64,000 bases of DNA. Origin: Ruegeria sediminis (GTDB lineage: Bacteria; Pseudomonadota; Alphaproteobacteria; Rhodobacterales; Rhodobacteraceae). The position numbers were made by a program, and so were the translations under genes. The stretch is taken from contig NZ_VCPD01000003.1 of NCBI RefSeq assembly GCF_005938215.1, positions 62,001 through 126,000 of the forward strand. The letters are read 5' to 3'. The first letter of the stretch is position 1; each line of letters opens with the position of its first letter. Shown here in pieces: positions 37,272-47,211 of this stretch. A model generated the notes under the pieces. It searched no databases. It was not told the DNA's origin and worked only from the letters and a program-made list of their open reading frames with translations.

Positions 37272-39674
37272 ATGAAATCCCATTATCGCGTTGTGGTCAT
37301 CGGCGGTGGCGTGGTCGGCACCTCGGTTCTGTATCATCTGGCCAAGTTCGGCTGGACCGATGTGGTCATGCTGGAACGGCGGCGGTTGGCGTCGGGATCG
37401 TCCTGGCATGCCGCCGGCGGGATCCACGCCCTGAATGCCGATCCGAACATGGCGGCGCTGCAGGCCTATACCATCGACCTGCTGAGCGAGATCGAGAAGG
37501 AGTCGGGCCAGAACATCGGGCTGCACATGACGGGCGGGCTGACGCTGGCCGGGACGCCCGAACGCTGGGAATGGCTGCAGGCGAATTACCGCATCTTCCA
37601 GTCGATCGGCATCGACGACTGCGAGCTTCTGACCCCGCAAGAGGCGCAGAAACGCTGCCCGATCATGTCCACCGACGGTGTGCTGGGCGCCATGTGGGCC
37701 GACCGCGAAGGCTATATCGACACCACCGGCACCGTGCAGGCCTATGCAACGGCCGCCAGGAAACGCGGCGCGGAATATTACGAGGACACCAAGGTCGAGG
37801 ATCTGATCCAGACCGCCGATGGCTGGCAGGTCGTCACCGACAAGGGCACGATCACCTGCGAACATGTGGTCAATGCCGCCGGCCTCTGGGCCAAGCAGGT
37901 GGGCCGCATGGCCGGGATCGAGCTTCCGGTCTCGCCGCTCAAGCATCACTACCTGATCACCGACACCGTGCCCGAAGTCGCCGCGGCGGATTTCGAGATG
38001 CCGATGACCGTCGATCTGGAAGGCTTCACCTACATGCGCCAGGACCAGAAGGGCATTCTGGTCGGCATCTACGAGGTCAACCACGAGCATTGGGCGATGG
38101 ACGGCGCACCGTGGAACTATGGCGAGGAACTGTTCCAGGAACAGCTCGACCGGATCGAAAACGAACTGACGCTGGGCTTCGAACGCTACCCGTCGATCCA
38201 GGACGTCGGCATCAAGACCTGGGTCAACGGCGCCTTCACCTTCTCGCCCGACGGCAATCCGCTGGTGGGTCCGGTCCCCGGCAAGCGCGGCTACTGGTGC
38301 GCCTGCGCGGTCATGGCGGGGTTCCTGCAGGGCGGCGGCGTCGGCAAGACGCTGGCCGAATGGATGATCCACGGCGAGCCCGAGGCCGACGCCTGGCCGA
38401 TGGACGTGGCGCGCTACGGCAAGTACGCGGAAAACAAACGCTACATCCGCGAGACCACCGGCCAGTTCTATTCGCGCCGCTTCGTGATGACCTATCCCAA
38501 CGAACAGCTGCCCGCCGGCCGTCCGCTCAAGATGGCCCCGGCGCATGATGCGATGACCGAGGCCGGGTGCAAATGGGGCGTCAGCTGGGATCTCGAGGTG
38601 CCGCTCTACTTCGCGCCCAAGGGGTTCGAGGAAACGCCGACGCTCAAGCGTTCCAACGCCCACGACATCGTGGCCGAGGAATGCAAGGTGATCCGCGAAG
38701 GCGCCGGCCTGTTGGACATCACCGGCTTCTCCCGCTACGAGGTGACCGGCCCCAATGCCGAGACCTGGCTCGACCGCATCATGGCCTCCAGGCTACCCGC
38801 AACGGGCCGCGCCAGGCTGGCGCCGATGCTGGCCGAGACCGGGCGTCTCAAGGGCGACCTGACCGTGCTCAACTGGGGCGACGACACGTGGTGGATCATG
38901 GGCAGCTACTACCTGCGCGCCTGGCACATGCGCTGGTTCGACGATCACATGATGGAGGGCGTCAGCATCCGCGATCTGGGCGAGGAATATTGCGGCTTCG
39001 CCGTGGTCGGCCCGAAATCGCAGGCGGTGGTCGAAAAGCTGGCCGAGCAGGACATCTCGGGCCTGAAATTCATGGGCTGCGGAGATTTCGACATCGGCCT
39101 CGTACGCGCCCGCGTCGCGCGCATGTCGGTCACCGGCGAAAAGGGATACGAGATCAACTGCCGCATGGGCGATCATGTCAAGCTGCGCCGGATGCTGCTG
39201 GACGCCGGGGCCGATGTCGGCATCCGCGAATGCGGCTTCAACGCCATGCTCTCGACCCGCCTGGAGAAAAGTTTCGGCATCTGGTCCGCCGAGTTCACCC
39301 AGCTCTATACCCCCGGCATGACCGGCATGGATCGCTGGATCGACTGGGACAAGGATTTCGTCGGCAAGCAGGCGGCCCTGGCCGAGCGCGACGGCAACGG
39401 CCCGGACCAGATCCAGGTCACGCTCGAGGTGGACGCGCTGGACGCCGATGCCAGCGGCTACGAGCCGGTCTGGGCCAATGGTGAACGCGTCGGGTTCGTC
39501 ACCTCCGGCGGGTACGGGCACTATACCGGCAAGTCGCTGGCGATGGCGCTGGTCGATCGCGACAAGGCCGCCGTGGGCACCGAATTGTCGGTTCACGTCG
39601 TCGGGGTCGAGCGCCCGGCGCGGGTGATCGCGCCGTCGCCCCACGATCCGGAGGGAAAGGCGATGCGGGCATGA
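37272..39674 (+). CDS. Dimethylglycine/sarcosine dehydrogenase-like FAD-GcvT fusion protein
   Basis: This 800-residue enzyme has an N-terminal DAO flavoprotein domain (VIGGGVVG at residues 9-16) with His46 in SGSSWHAAGG, the position where dimethylglycine and sarcosine dehydrogenases bind FAD covalently, a linker domain, and a C-terminal GcvT domain (about residues 430-790) that takes the methyl-derived carbon to tetrahydrofolate. It oxidatively demethylates an N-methyl amino acid. The window begins inside a second member of this family. A GGAGGAA ribosome site precedes the ATG. It overlaps the MttB-like gene by 4 bases, so both act on linked substrates. Confidence 0.88.
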   Translation: MKSHYRVVVIGGGVVGTSVLYHLAKFGWTDVVMLERRRLASGSSWHAAGGIHALNADPNMAALQAYTIDLLSEIEKESGQNIGLHMTGGLTLAGTPERWEWLQANYRIFQSIGIDDCELLTPQEAQKRCPIMSTDGVLGAMWADREGYIDTTGTVQAYATAARKRGAEYYEDTKVEDLIQTADGWQVVTDKGTITCEHVVNAAGLWAKQVGRMAGIELPVSPLKHHYLITDTVPEVAAADFEMPMTVDLEGFTYMRQDQKGILVGIYEVNHEHWAMDGAPWNYGEELFQEQLDRIENELTLGFERYPSIQDVGIKTWVNGAFTFSPDGNPLVGPVPGKRGYWCACAVMAGFLQGGGVGKTLAEWMIHGEPEADAWPMDVARYGKYAENKRYIRETTGQFYSRRFVMTYPNEQLPAGRPLKMAPAHDAMTEAGCKWGVSWDLEVPLYFAPKGFEETPTLKRSNAHDIVAEECKVIREGAGLLDITGFSRYEVTGPNAETWLDRIMASRLPATGRARLAPMLAETGRLKGDLTVLNWGDDTWWIMGSYYLRAWHMRWFDDHMMEGVSIRDLGEEYCGFAVVGPKSQAVVEKLAEQDISGLKFMGCGDFDIGLVRARVARMSVTGEKGYEINCRMGDHVKLRRMLLDAGADVGIRECGFNAMLSTRLEKSFGIWSAEFTQLYTPGMTGMDRWIDWDKDFVGKQAALAERDGNGPDQIQVTLEVDALDADASGYEPVWANGERVGFVTSGGYGHYTGKSLAMALVDRDKAAVGTELSVHVVGVERPARVIAPSPHDPEGKAMRA

Positions 39675-41200
39675 CACGGATCGAAAGGCGCGGGCGGCGG
39701 GGGCGCACAGGCGCCGCCGACGCGCCGCGGCGCAAGGTGAACTACCACGATCTGCGCAACCCGTTCCCCGCCATGAACGCCTTCACCGAAGACCGGATCG
39801 AGGCGCTGCACCAGGCGTCTCTGACGGTGCTCGAGGAGATCGGGATCAAGGTGCTTCTGCCCGAGGCCCGCAAGCTGTTCCGGCAGGGCGGTGCGCGGGT
39901 CGAGGGCGAGATGGTCCATATCGGGCGCGAGACGGTCGAGGCGGCGCTGGCATCCGCGCCGCCATCCTTCACGGTCAAGGGCGCGCGCCCCGACAAGGAC
40001 ATCCTGCTGGAGCTTGGCCGGCTGGTGTTCCAGCCCGGCGCCGGTGCGCCGCACGCCACCGATCTGGTGCGCGGACGCCGCCCGGGAACGCTGGGCGATT
40101 TCCGCGAGATGGTGCAGATCACCCAGTCCTTCGACGTGCTGCACATGGTGCCGCCCCTGGTCGAGCCGCAGGACATACCCATGCACCTGCGCCACTACGC
40201 GATGACCGAGGCGGTGCTGACGCAAAGCGACAAGGTGCCCTTCGTCTATTCCCGCGGCACGCCGCAGGTGCGGGACGGGTTCGAGATGATCCGCGACTTC
40301 CGCGGCTTGTCGGATGACGAGTTCCACGCCCAGTCCTGGTGCTACACCATCATCAACACCAACTCGCCGCGGGTGATCGACATGCCGATGGCGCAGGGGC
40401 TGATCGACTTTGCCCGGGCCGGGCAGATGTCGATCGTGACGCCGTTCACGCTGATGGGGGCGATGGCCCCGATCACGGTGGCCGGGGCCATGACGCTGAG
40501 CCATGCCGAGGCGCTGGCGGCGATCACCCTGACGCAGCTGGCCCGGCCGGGCGCGCCGGTCTGCTACGGCACCTTCACCAGCAACGTGGACATGAAATCG
40601 GGCGCGCCCGCCTTCGGCACGCCGGAACATTTCACCGCCTCGCTGGTCGCCGGGCAGCTGGCCCGCAAGCTGGGCCTGCCCTGGCGGTGCGCCGGCGGCA
40701 GCGCCGCCAACATCAACGACGCACAGGCCGCCAACGAAAGCCAGTTCGGCCTCTGGGGCTGCCTGCTGGCGGGGGCGAGCGTGATCATCCACTCGGCCGG
40801 GTGGCTCGAAGGCGGGCTGACCGTGTCCTTCGAAAAGATCATCACCGATCTGGAAGTGCTGCAGATGGTGGCCGAGCTATGCGCCGGAACCCCCGCCACC
40901 GACGCGGACATCGCGCTGGACGCGCTGCGCGAAGTGGCGCCTTCGGGACATTTCTTCGGGGCGGCGCACACGATGGAGCGGTACCAGACGCAATTCTACG
41001 AACCGCTCGTGGGCGACTGGTCGAATTTCGGCACCTGGACCGAGCGCGGCGCCTTCGACGCCAATCACCGGGCCACGGGCATCTGGCAGAACATCGTCGC
41101 CAATTTCGAGCCGCCCGCGCACGACCCTGACCGGATCGACGGGCTGCGGGACTACATCGCGCGGCGAACCGCCGAAGGCGGCGCGCCGCCGGAAAGCTGA
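39671..41200 (+). CDS. Trimethylamine methyltransferase-family (MttB) homologue, non-pyrrolysine
   Basis: This 509-residue protein belongs to the MttB superfamily, seen from the LEEIGIKVLLPEA opening, the GAMAPITVAGAMTLSHAEALA segment and the SQFGLWGCLLAGA region. No in-frame TAG interrupts it, so it has no pyrrolysine. Non-pyrrolysine members demethylate glycine betaine, proline betaine, carnitine and similar quaternary amines, passing the methyl group to a corrinoid protein. No corrinoid protein is encoded nearby. Its start overlaps the upstream dehydrogenase stop (ATGA). Likely substrate: a betaine. Confidence 0.85.
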   Translation: MTRIERRGRRGRTGAADAPRRKVNYHDLRNPFPAMNAFTEDRIEALHQASLTVLEEIGIKVLLPEARKLFRQGGARVEGEMVHIGRETVEAALASAPPSFTVKGARPDKDILLELGRLVFQPGAGAPHATDLVRGRRPGTLGDFREMVQITQSFDVLHMVPPLVEPQDIPMHLRHYAMTEAVLTQSDKVPFVYSRGTPQVRDGFEMIRDFRGLSDDEFHAQSWCYTIINTNSPRVIDMPMAQGLIDFARAGQMSIVTPFTLMGAMAPITVAGAMTLSHAEALAAITLTQLARPGAPVCYGTFTSNVDMKSGAPAFGTPEHFTASLVAGQLARKLGLPWRCAGGSAANINDAQAANESQFGLWGCLLAGASVIIHSAGWLEGGLTVSFEKIITDLEVLQMVAELCAGTPATDADIALDALREVAPSGHFFGAAHTMERYQTQFYEPLVGDWSNFGTWTERGAFDANHRATGIWQNIVANFEPPAHDPDRIDGLRDYIARRTAEGGAPPES

Positions 41201-41213
41201 AAATGAGGAACGC

Positions 41214-41888
41214 GTGAGCACCAAACCCATCCTTCACCGCGACGACCCGGATGCAGAACCCCTGGTGGGCAACGTCAAGGTCACCCGCGACGATTGGCTG
41301 AACGTGGCGATGGACGTGCTGATCTCGGACGGGGTCGAGCAGGTCAAGGTGCTGAACCTGGCCGAACGCATGGCGGTGTCGCGCTCGTCCTTCTACTGGT
41401 ACTTCAAGTCGCGCCAGGAACTGCTCGATGCGCTGCTGGCGCGCTGGCAGGCGACCAACACCGCCGCGCTGATCGCGCAGGCCGAGACGCCGGCGGACAC
41501 GATCACCGCGGCGGTCTGCAACGTGCATCGCTGCGTGGTCAATTCCGGCCTCTTCGACACCGCGCTGGATTTCGCGGTGCGCGACTGGGCGCGCCGGTCC
41601 GGCAAGGTGCGGCGGATGCTGGACCAGTCCGACGCCCACCGCCTCGAGGCGCTGCAGGCCATGTTCATGCGCTACGGCTACGAGGAGGTCGAGGCGGTGA
41701 CCCGCGCCCGCGTGCTGTATTACATGCAGATCGGGTACGATCTGGCGCAGCTGAACGAGCCGGTGAAGTTCCGGCTCAAGCTGCTGCCCTATTACCTGCT
41801 GGTTTTCACCGGCGTCGAGGCGCGCGCCGAAGAGATCGAGGAATTCAGCGCCTACGCCAGACGGTTCTGGGAAGGAGAGGCGACATGA
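41214..41888 (+). CDS. TetR-family transcriptional regulator
   Basis: This 224-residue protein has the TetR helix-turn-helix near residues 35-72 (NLAERMAVSRSSFYWYFKSRQELL) and a helical C-terminal ligand domain. The start is the GTG at 41214 with GAGGAA just upstream. It lies between the MttB and DAO genes and overlaps the DAO start by 4 bases, so it most likely controls this amine cluster in response to a substrate or intermediate. Confidence 0.88.
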   Translation: MSTKPILHRDDPDAEPLVGNVKVTRDDWLNVAMDVLISDGVEQVKVLNLAERMAVSRSSFYWYFKSRQELLDALLARWQATNTAALIAQAETPADTITAAVCNVHRCVVNSGLFDTALDFAVRDWARRSGKVRRMLDQSDAHRLEALQAMFMRYGYEEVEAVTRARVLYYMQIGYDLAQLNEPVKFRLKLLPYYLLVFTGVEARAEEIEEFSAYARRFWEGEAT

Positions 41889-43189
41889 GCAATCCGGACG
41901 CAATCATCATCGGGACCGGCGTGATCGGTGCCGCCATCGCCTTTGAAATGGCCAAGGCGGGATGGAAGACCCTGTCGCTGGACCGGAACGCGCAGGTGGG
42001 CCACGGCTCGACCGCCGGGTCCTGCGCGATCATCCGGATGCACTATTCCACCTTCGACGGCACCGCCTTCGCTTGGGAGGGCTATCACTACTGGCACGAC
42101 TGGGCCGATTACCTGGGGCTGCCCAAGGACGCGGATCTGGCGCAGTTCCGCCAGACCGGCTGCCTGGTCATGAAGACCGAGGCGAACGGGCATCTCGAAA
42201 AACACATGAAATACAGCGCCGAGTTGAACTGCCCGTACGAGGAATGGTCCGCCGAACAGGTTCAGGACCGCCTGCCGATCTACGCGCTCGACAGTTTCGC
42301 CCCGGCGAAACGCCTCGACGATCCTGATTTCGGCAAGCCGAACGGCAGGCGGATGGGAGGCGCGGTCTTCTGGCCGCAGGCCGGATACGTCACCGATCCG
42401 GCGCTGTCGGCGCAGAACCTGCTGGACGCCGCGAAACGGCATGGCGCCGCGGTCCGGACCGGGGCCGAGGTTGTCGAAATACTGCAGGCCGATGGCCGCG
42501 TGCAGGGCGTGAAGCTGGCCTCGGGCGAGGAGATCCGTGCGCTGGTGGTCATCAACGTGGCGGGGCCGGGATCATCGATCATCAACCGCATGGCCGGGGT
42601 GCTGGACGACATGACCATCGAAACCCGCCCGCTGCGGCAAGAGGTGGTGCATGTCCCCGCGCCCGAAGGCTTCGATTTCGAGACGCTGGGCACCATCGTC
42701 TCGGACAGCGACATCGCCTGCTATTGCCGGCCCGAGCACGGCAACCACATCCTGATCGGCTCGGAAGACCCCGAATGCGACCCGCATCAATGGTGCGAGG
42801 ACGACATGCACTACGACCGCGACTTCACCGACCAGTGGACGACGCAGGCGATGCGCTATGCGCAACGGGTGCCGTCCCTGGGCATCCCGTCCAGAATGCG
42901 TGGCGTCGTCGACCTTTACGACGCCTCGACCGACTGGATCCCGATCTACGACAAGTCCAGCCTGCCGGGGTTCTACATGGCCTGCGGCACTAGCGGCAAC
43001 CAGTACAAGAACGCGCCCATCGCCGGCAAGCTGATGGCCGCGCTGGTGGCCTATTGCGAGGGCGGGGCCGATCACGACGCCCGGCCCCTGCAATTCGACC
43101 TGCCCTATATCGGGCGCACCATCGACGCGGGCTTCTATTCCCGCAAACGGCCCGTCAACGAGGAAAGCAGCTTCTCGGTCCTGGGTTAG
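41885..43189 (+). CDS. FAD-dependent oxidoreductase (DAO family, sarcosine-oxidase-like)
   Basis: This 434-residue protein opens with IIIGTGVIGAAIAFEMAKAG, the FAD-binding Rossmann loop, and has the DAO C-terminal segment GFYMACGTSGNQYKNAP. It lacks the GcvT extension of 37272-39674. It probably oxidises an N-methyl or secondary amino acid produced by the upstream enzymes. The ATG overlaps the TetR stop by 4 bases; the 3' end meets the oppositely directed indolepyruvate oxidoreductase gene with a 4-base overlap. Confidence 0.86.
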   Translation: MSNPDAIIIGTGVIGAAIAFEMAKAGWKTLSLDRNAQVGHGSTAGSCAIIRMHYSTFDGTAFAWEGYHYWHDWADYLGLPKDADLAQFRQTGCLVMKTEANGHLEKHMKYSAELNCPYEEWSAEQVQDRLPIYALDSFAPAKRLDDPDFGKPNGRRMGGAVFWPQAGYVTDPALSAQNLLDAAKRHGAAVRTGAEVVEILQADGRVQGVKLASGEEIRALVVINVAGPGSSIINRMAGVLDDMTIETRPLRQEVVHVPAPEGFDFETLGTIVSDSDIACYCRPEHGNHILIGSEDPECDPHQWCEDDMHYDRDFTDQWTTQAMRYAQRVPSLGIPSRMRGVVDLYDASTDWIPIYDKSSLPGFYMACGTSGNQYKNAPIAGKLMAALVAYCEGGADHDARPLQFDLPYIGRTIDAGFYSRKRPVNEESSFSVLG

Positions 43190-46100
43190 GACAGGGCCTT
43201 TTCCACGCTCGCGCGGGTCTTTTTCACGGCCTCTTCCCGAACCGGGCCATAGCCGCGGATCTCGTTCGCAGCGGCAAGAGCGGCCAGCCATTTTTCCTGA
43301 CTGTCGGCGGTGAACTCCTGCTGCGCGCGGTCCAGCAGCGCCTCGTACCAGGCAAGGGTTTGGCGGTGCATCCGTGCCTCGCCGTGATATCCGAACGGGT
43401 TCAGGGCCGAACCGCGCATCGACCGGAACCGGGCCAGATTGCCCAGCACGGGCCGCAGCCATGCTCCGAAGGCGCGTTTGGCCGGACGGCCGCGGGCATC
43501 CTTGCGCCAGTTCAGGACCGGCGGCGCCATGTGGTACTTGATCCGGAAGTCGCCTTCGAACTGCTCCGCCAGCTCCTTGGCAAAGGCGTCGCCGGTCATC
43601 AGGCGTGCCACCTCGAACTCGTCCTTGTAGGCCATCAGCTTGAACAGGTTGCGCGCTGCGGTGCGGACCAGATCTTCGGGCGCGTCCGGCAGGGCGGCGC
43701 GGAAGGCGGCGATGCGGTCGGTGTAGCGCCGGGCATAGGCCGCGTCCTGATACCCGGTCAGGAATTCGGCGCGCCGGGCGATCATCTGGTCCAGCGTTTC
43801 CGCTTCCGGCCGCGGGTCCCTGTACCCGTCCAACCGCGCCGGGTCGGCGGCCATGCAGCGGCCGATGGCGAAGGCCAGCCGGTTCTTCTCGACCGCGACT
43901 CCGTTGAGCAGGATCGCCTGCCCCAGGGCCGCGTCGGACACCGGCACCAGCCCTTTCTGCCAAGCATAGCCCAGCATCATGACATTGGCGAACACGGCGT
44001 CGCCCATCAGCGCCTCGGCGGCGGCGTTCGCATCGAAGCCGGTCACGTTCTCGCGGCCTACGGCGCGTGCGATGGCCTCTTCGCGCTCATCGACCTTCAG
44101 CTGCGCGTCGCGGCGCAGCACCAGATCGCCGGTCGGCATCTCGGCGCGGTTCAACACGACCTGCGTGCCCTTTCGGTAGTGGGCCGAGGCCTTGGGCGCC
44201 GAGCTGACCACCACGTCGCAACCGATCACCGCATCCGCCGCGCCCTGATCGATCCGCACCTGGTACAGCGCCTCGGGCGCGGTGCCAAGGCGGATGTAGC
44301 TGAGAACGGTGCCGAATTTCTGCGCGAAGCCGGTGAAATCCAGAACCGAGGACCCCTTGCCCTCGAGATGCGCCGCCATGGTGATCAGCGCGCCGACGGT
44401 GACGACGCCGGTGCCGCCCACGCCGGTGACCAGCAGGTCGAACGGCTCGGCCAGCGACGGCTGCTCCGGGGTCGGCAGGCCGGCCTCGAGCGTGTCCAGG
44501 TTCAGCTTGACCGCGCGCTTGCGCCGGGTGGCGCCCTCGACGGTGACGAAGCTGGGGCAAAAGCCGTTCAGGCAGGAATAGTCCTTGTTGCAGGTGGACA
44601 GGTTGATCTTGCGCTTGCGTCCGAACGGCGTCTCGCGCGGCTCGACGCTCAGGCAGTTCGACTCGACCGAGCAGTCGCCGCAGCCTTCGCAGACCAGATC
44701 GTTGATCCAGACGAACCGCTTGGGGTCCATCATCGTGCCGCGCTTGCGGCGGCGGCGCTTTTCCGTGGCGCAGGTCTGTTCATAGATCAGGACGGTGACG
44801 CCCGGGATCTCGCGCATCTCCCGCTGCACCGCGTCCAGTTCCGCCCGATCGTGGAACGAGGTCTGCGATGGGAAATCCGCATGATGAAACTTCGAGATGT
44901 CGTCCGAGACGACGGCGATCCGCTCGACCCCCTCGGCGCGGCAGGTCTGGGCGATGCCCGAGACGCTGATCGGCCCGTCCACCGGCTGACCCCCGGTCAT
45001 CGCCACGGCGTCGTTGTAGAGGATCTTGTAGGTGATGTTGGTGCCGGCGGCGACGGCCTGCCGGATCGCCAGCGAGCCGGAATGGTACCAGGTTCCCTCT
45101 CCGAGATTCTGGAAGATGTGCTTGCCGCCGTTGAATTTCGACGCCACCACATGCGGCACGCCCTCGCCGCCCATCTGGGCATATCCGACCGTCTGCCGGT
45201 CCATCCACGACGCCATGACGTGACAGCCGATGCCGCTGGCCGCCATCGAGCCTTCGGGCACCTTGGTCGAGGTGTTGTGCGGGCAGCCCGAGCAGAAATA
45301 GGGGGTCCGCGTCGCGCCGGGCACGTTGATCAGCTGCGGCGGGTGATCGGTCAAAGCCTTGGCTTTGGCGGGCAGACCTTCCTCGGGGAAGAACTTGTCC
45401 AGCCGCGCCGCCACGATCGGGGCCAGCATCAGCGGGCTGAGTTCGCCGGTCCACGGGATCAGCGGCTCGCCGTGGCTGTCGTATTTGCCGACCATCTTGT
45501 GCGGCTTGTCGCCGGGCCAGTCGTAGAAATATTCCTTGAACTGGCTTTCGATGATGCCGCGCTTTTCCTCGACGACCAGCACCTCGGCCTTGCCGCGCAC
45601 GAAGCGCAGCGCGTTGCGGCGGGCCAGCGGCCAGACCATGCCGACCTTGTAGATGTCGATGCCCAGCTCGCGGCACTTGGCCTCGTCCAGACCCAGCAGG
45701 CGCAGCGCCTCCATCAGGTCCAGGTGGCCCTTGCCGGTGGTGACGAAACCGAACTTGGCCTTGTCGATGCCGTAGATGCGCCGGTCGATCGGGTTGGCCT
45801 CGGCAAAGGCGCGCACGGCGCGCAGCTTGTGCTGGATGCGGGTCTCGATCTCGGGCGAGGGCAGGTCGGCCGACCGCACGTGCAACCCGCCAGCAGGCAG
45901 GTCGATCTCGGGCAGGGTGAAGGGGCGGTCCGGGCGCAGATCGACCGAACGCGCGCTTTCGACGGTTTCCGAAATCGCCTTGAACCCGACCCAGGTGCCG
46001 GAAAAGCGCGACAGCGCAAAGCCGTATTCGCCGAATTCCAGGTATTCCTCGACCGAGGCCGGGTTCAGCGTCGGCATGAACCACGTCATGAAGGCCACGT

Positions 46101-46593
46101 CCGACTGGTGCGGCATGGACGAGCTGACGCAACCGTGGTCGTCGCCCGCAACCACCAGAACGCCGCCCTTCGGCGCCGAGCCATAGGCGTTGCCATGTTT
46201 CAGCGCATCGCCCGAGCGGTCCACCCCCGGCCCCTTGCCGTACCACATCGAAAACACGCCCTCGACCTCGCAATGCGGGTCCAGCGAGGCCTGCTGCGCG
46301 CCCAGCACGGCGGTCGCGCCGAGGTCCTCGTTCACCGCGGGCATGAAGGTGATCCGGTCCTCCTTCAGCCGCTCCCGCGCCCGCCACAACTCCAGGTCCA
46401 GACCGCCCAGCGGCGAGCCGCGATAGCCCGAGACGAAGCCCGCGGTGTTCAGCCCGGCCTCGCGGTCGCGGCGGGCCTGGTCCATCATGATCCGGGCAAG
46501 CGCCTGCGTTCCGGTCAGGAACACCCGGCCCTGGTCGAGAAGGTAGCGATCCTCCAACTGGTAGGTCTTGAACTCGGAGGAATGGCGGGTCAT
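43186..46593 (-). CDS. Indolepyruvate:ferredoxin oxidoreductase, fused alpha/beta type
   Basis: This 1135-residue protein combines the thiamine-pyrophosphate-binding halves of the 2-oxoacid:ferredoxin oxidoreductase family, a cysteine cluster near residue 628 (CEGCGDC, then CNKDYSC and NGFC) for iron-sulfur clusters, and the C-terminal gamma-type domain (VTGVGGTGVVTVGALI). It decarboxylates arylpyruvates from aromatic amino acids to arylacetyl-CoA. The fused long form is common in aerobic proteobacteria. It is divergent from an Lrp/AsnC regulator. Confidence 0.9.
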   Translation of the reverse strand: MTRHSSEFKTYQLEDRYLLDQGRVFLTGTQALARIMMDQARRDREAGLNTAGFVSGYRGSPLGGLDLELWRARERLKEDRITFMPAVNEDLGATAVLGAQQASLDPHCEVEGVFSMWYGKGPGVDRSGDALKHGNAYGSAPKGGVLVVAGDDHGCVSSSMPHQSDVAFMTWFMPTLNPASVEEYLEFGEYGFALSRFSGTWVGFKAISETVESARSVDLRPDRPFTLPEIDLPAGGLHVRSADLPSPEIETRIQHKLRAVRAFAEANPIDRRIYGIDKAKFGFVTTGKGHLDLMEALRLLGLDEAKCRELGIDIYKVGMVWPLARRNALRFVRGKAEVLVVEEKRGIIESQFKEYFYDWPGDKPHKMVGKYDSHGEPLIPWTGELSPLMLAPIVAARLDKFFPEEGLPAKAKALTDHPPQLINVPGATRTPYFCSGCPHNTSTKVPEGSMAASGIGCHVMASWMDRQTVGYAQMGGEGVPHVVASKFNGGKHIFQNLGEGTWYHSGSLAIRQAVAAGTNITYKILYNDAVAMTGGQPVDGPISVSGIAQTCRAEGVERIAVVSDDISKFHHADFPSQTSFHDRAELDAVQREMREIPGVTVLIYEQTCATEKRRRRKRGTMMDPKRFVWINDLVCEGCGDCSVESNCLSVEPRETPFGRKRKINLSTCNKDYSCLNGFCPSFVTVEGATRRKRAVKLNLDTLEAGLPTPEQPSLAEPFDLLVTGVGGTGVVTVGALITMAAHLEGKGSSVLDFTGFAQKFGTVLSYIRLGTAPEALYQVRIDQGAADAVIGCDVVVSSAPKASAHYRKGTQVVLNRAEMPTGDLVLRRDAQLKVDEREEAIARAVGRENVTGFDANAAAEALMGDAVFANVMMLGYAWQKGLVPVSDAALGQAILLNGVAVEKNRLAFAIGRCMAADPARLDGYRDPRPEAETLDQMIARRAEFLTGYQDAAYARRYTDRIAAFRAALPDAPEDLVRTAARNLFKLMAYKDEFEVARLMTGDAFAKELAEQFEGDFRIKYHMAPPVLNWRKDARGRPAKRAFGAWLRPVLGNLARFRSMRGSALNPFGYHGEARMHRQTLAWYEALLDRAQQEFTADSQEKWLAALAAANEIRGYGPVREEAVKKTRASVEKALS

Positions 46594-46646
46594 CTGGTCA
46601 ATCCTTTTCGTGCGCGCGTCTGAAGCGGAACTTTAAACCGGCCAGT

Positions 46647-46663
46647 TTGGAAAATGGATCCAA
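46647..46663. promoter_or_regulatory. Candidate operator between indolepyruvate oxidoreductase and Lrp-type gene
   Basis: TTGGA and TCCAA flank a 7-base centre and overlap an 8-base palindrome, TGGATCCA (46655-46662), in the 134-base divergent spacer. Local AT content is raised. A site for the adjacent AsnC-family regulator is a natural guess. Confidence 0.3.
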
Positions 46664-46727
46664 TTTGGGTTGCGGCGCAGCACGTTCGTGGTGAAAATGA
46701 CCAGAATCAGACCGTCGGAGGGAAATC

Positions 46728-47198
46728 TTGACCGGTACCATCCAGCTGGACGCACGCGACCGCCGCATCCTGACCCTGCTGCAGCAGGACAGCCGAATCT
46801 CGAACGCCGATCTGGCCGAGGCGGTCGGCATGTCTCCGTCGGCGCTCTGGCGGCGGGTGCGCAGCCTGGAAGAGGCGGGGGTGATCGAAAGGTACGGCGC
46901 GGTGGTCAGCCCCTCGGCGATGGGCCTGCAATTCCAGGCGATCGTGCATGTCCACCTGACCCGCCATGACCCGGACGGGATCGTCGAGTTCATTCGAGCC
47001 GTCGAGAACTGCGCCGAGGTACAGGAATGCTACGCGACGACGGGGCAGGCGGATTACCACCTGCGCGTGCTCTGCGCCGACCTGACCGCCTACAACCGGT
47101 TTCTCGAAGGGTTCCTGTTCCGGCTGCCCGCCGTCGCCAGCGCCCAGACAAACGTCGTGCTGCGGACGATCAAGCGCAACCGCCCCGTCGAACTCTGA
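46728..47198 (+). CDS. Lrp/AsnC-family transcriptional regulator
   Basis: This 156-residue protein has the N-terminal AsnC helix-turn-helix (LDARDRRILTLLQQDSRIS, then SPSALWRRVRSLEEAGVI) and the C-terminal RAM ligand/oligomerisation domain. The start is a TTG at 46728 with GGAGGG 6 bases ahead. It is divergent from the indolepyruvate oxidoreductase gene and probably activates it when aromatic amino acids are plentiful. Confidence 0.9.
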   Translation: MTGTIQLDARDRRILTLLQQDSRISNADLAEAVGMSPSALWRRVRSLEEAGVIERYGAVVSPSAMGLQFQAIVHVHLTRHDPDGIVEFIRAVENCAEVQECYATTGQADYHLRVLCADLTAYNRFLEGFLFRLPAVASAQTNVVLRTIKRNRPVEL

Positions 47199-47211
47199 AA
47201 GCCGCGCCCGC

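Noticed and set aside
39671-41200. Pyrrolysine-containing methyltransferase
   Set aside because: There is no in-frame TAG in this MttB homologue, so it is of the non-pyrrolysine type.
43054-46623. Plus-strand open frame of about 1189 codons opposite the indolepyruvate oxidoreductase gene
   Set aside because: Same antisense composition bias; the minus strand encodes a clear full-length enzyme.
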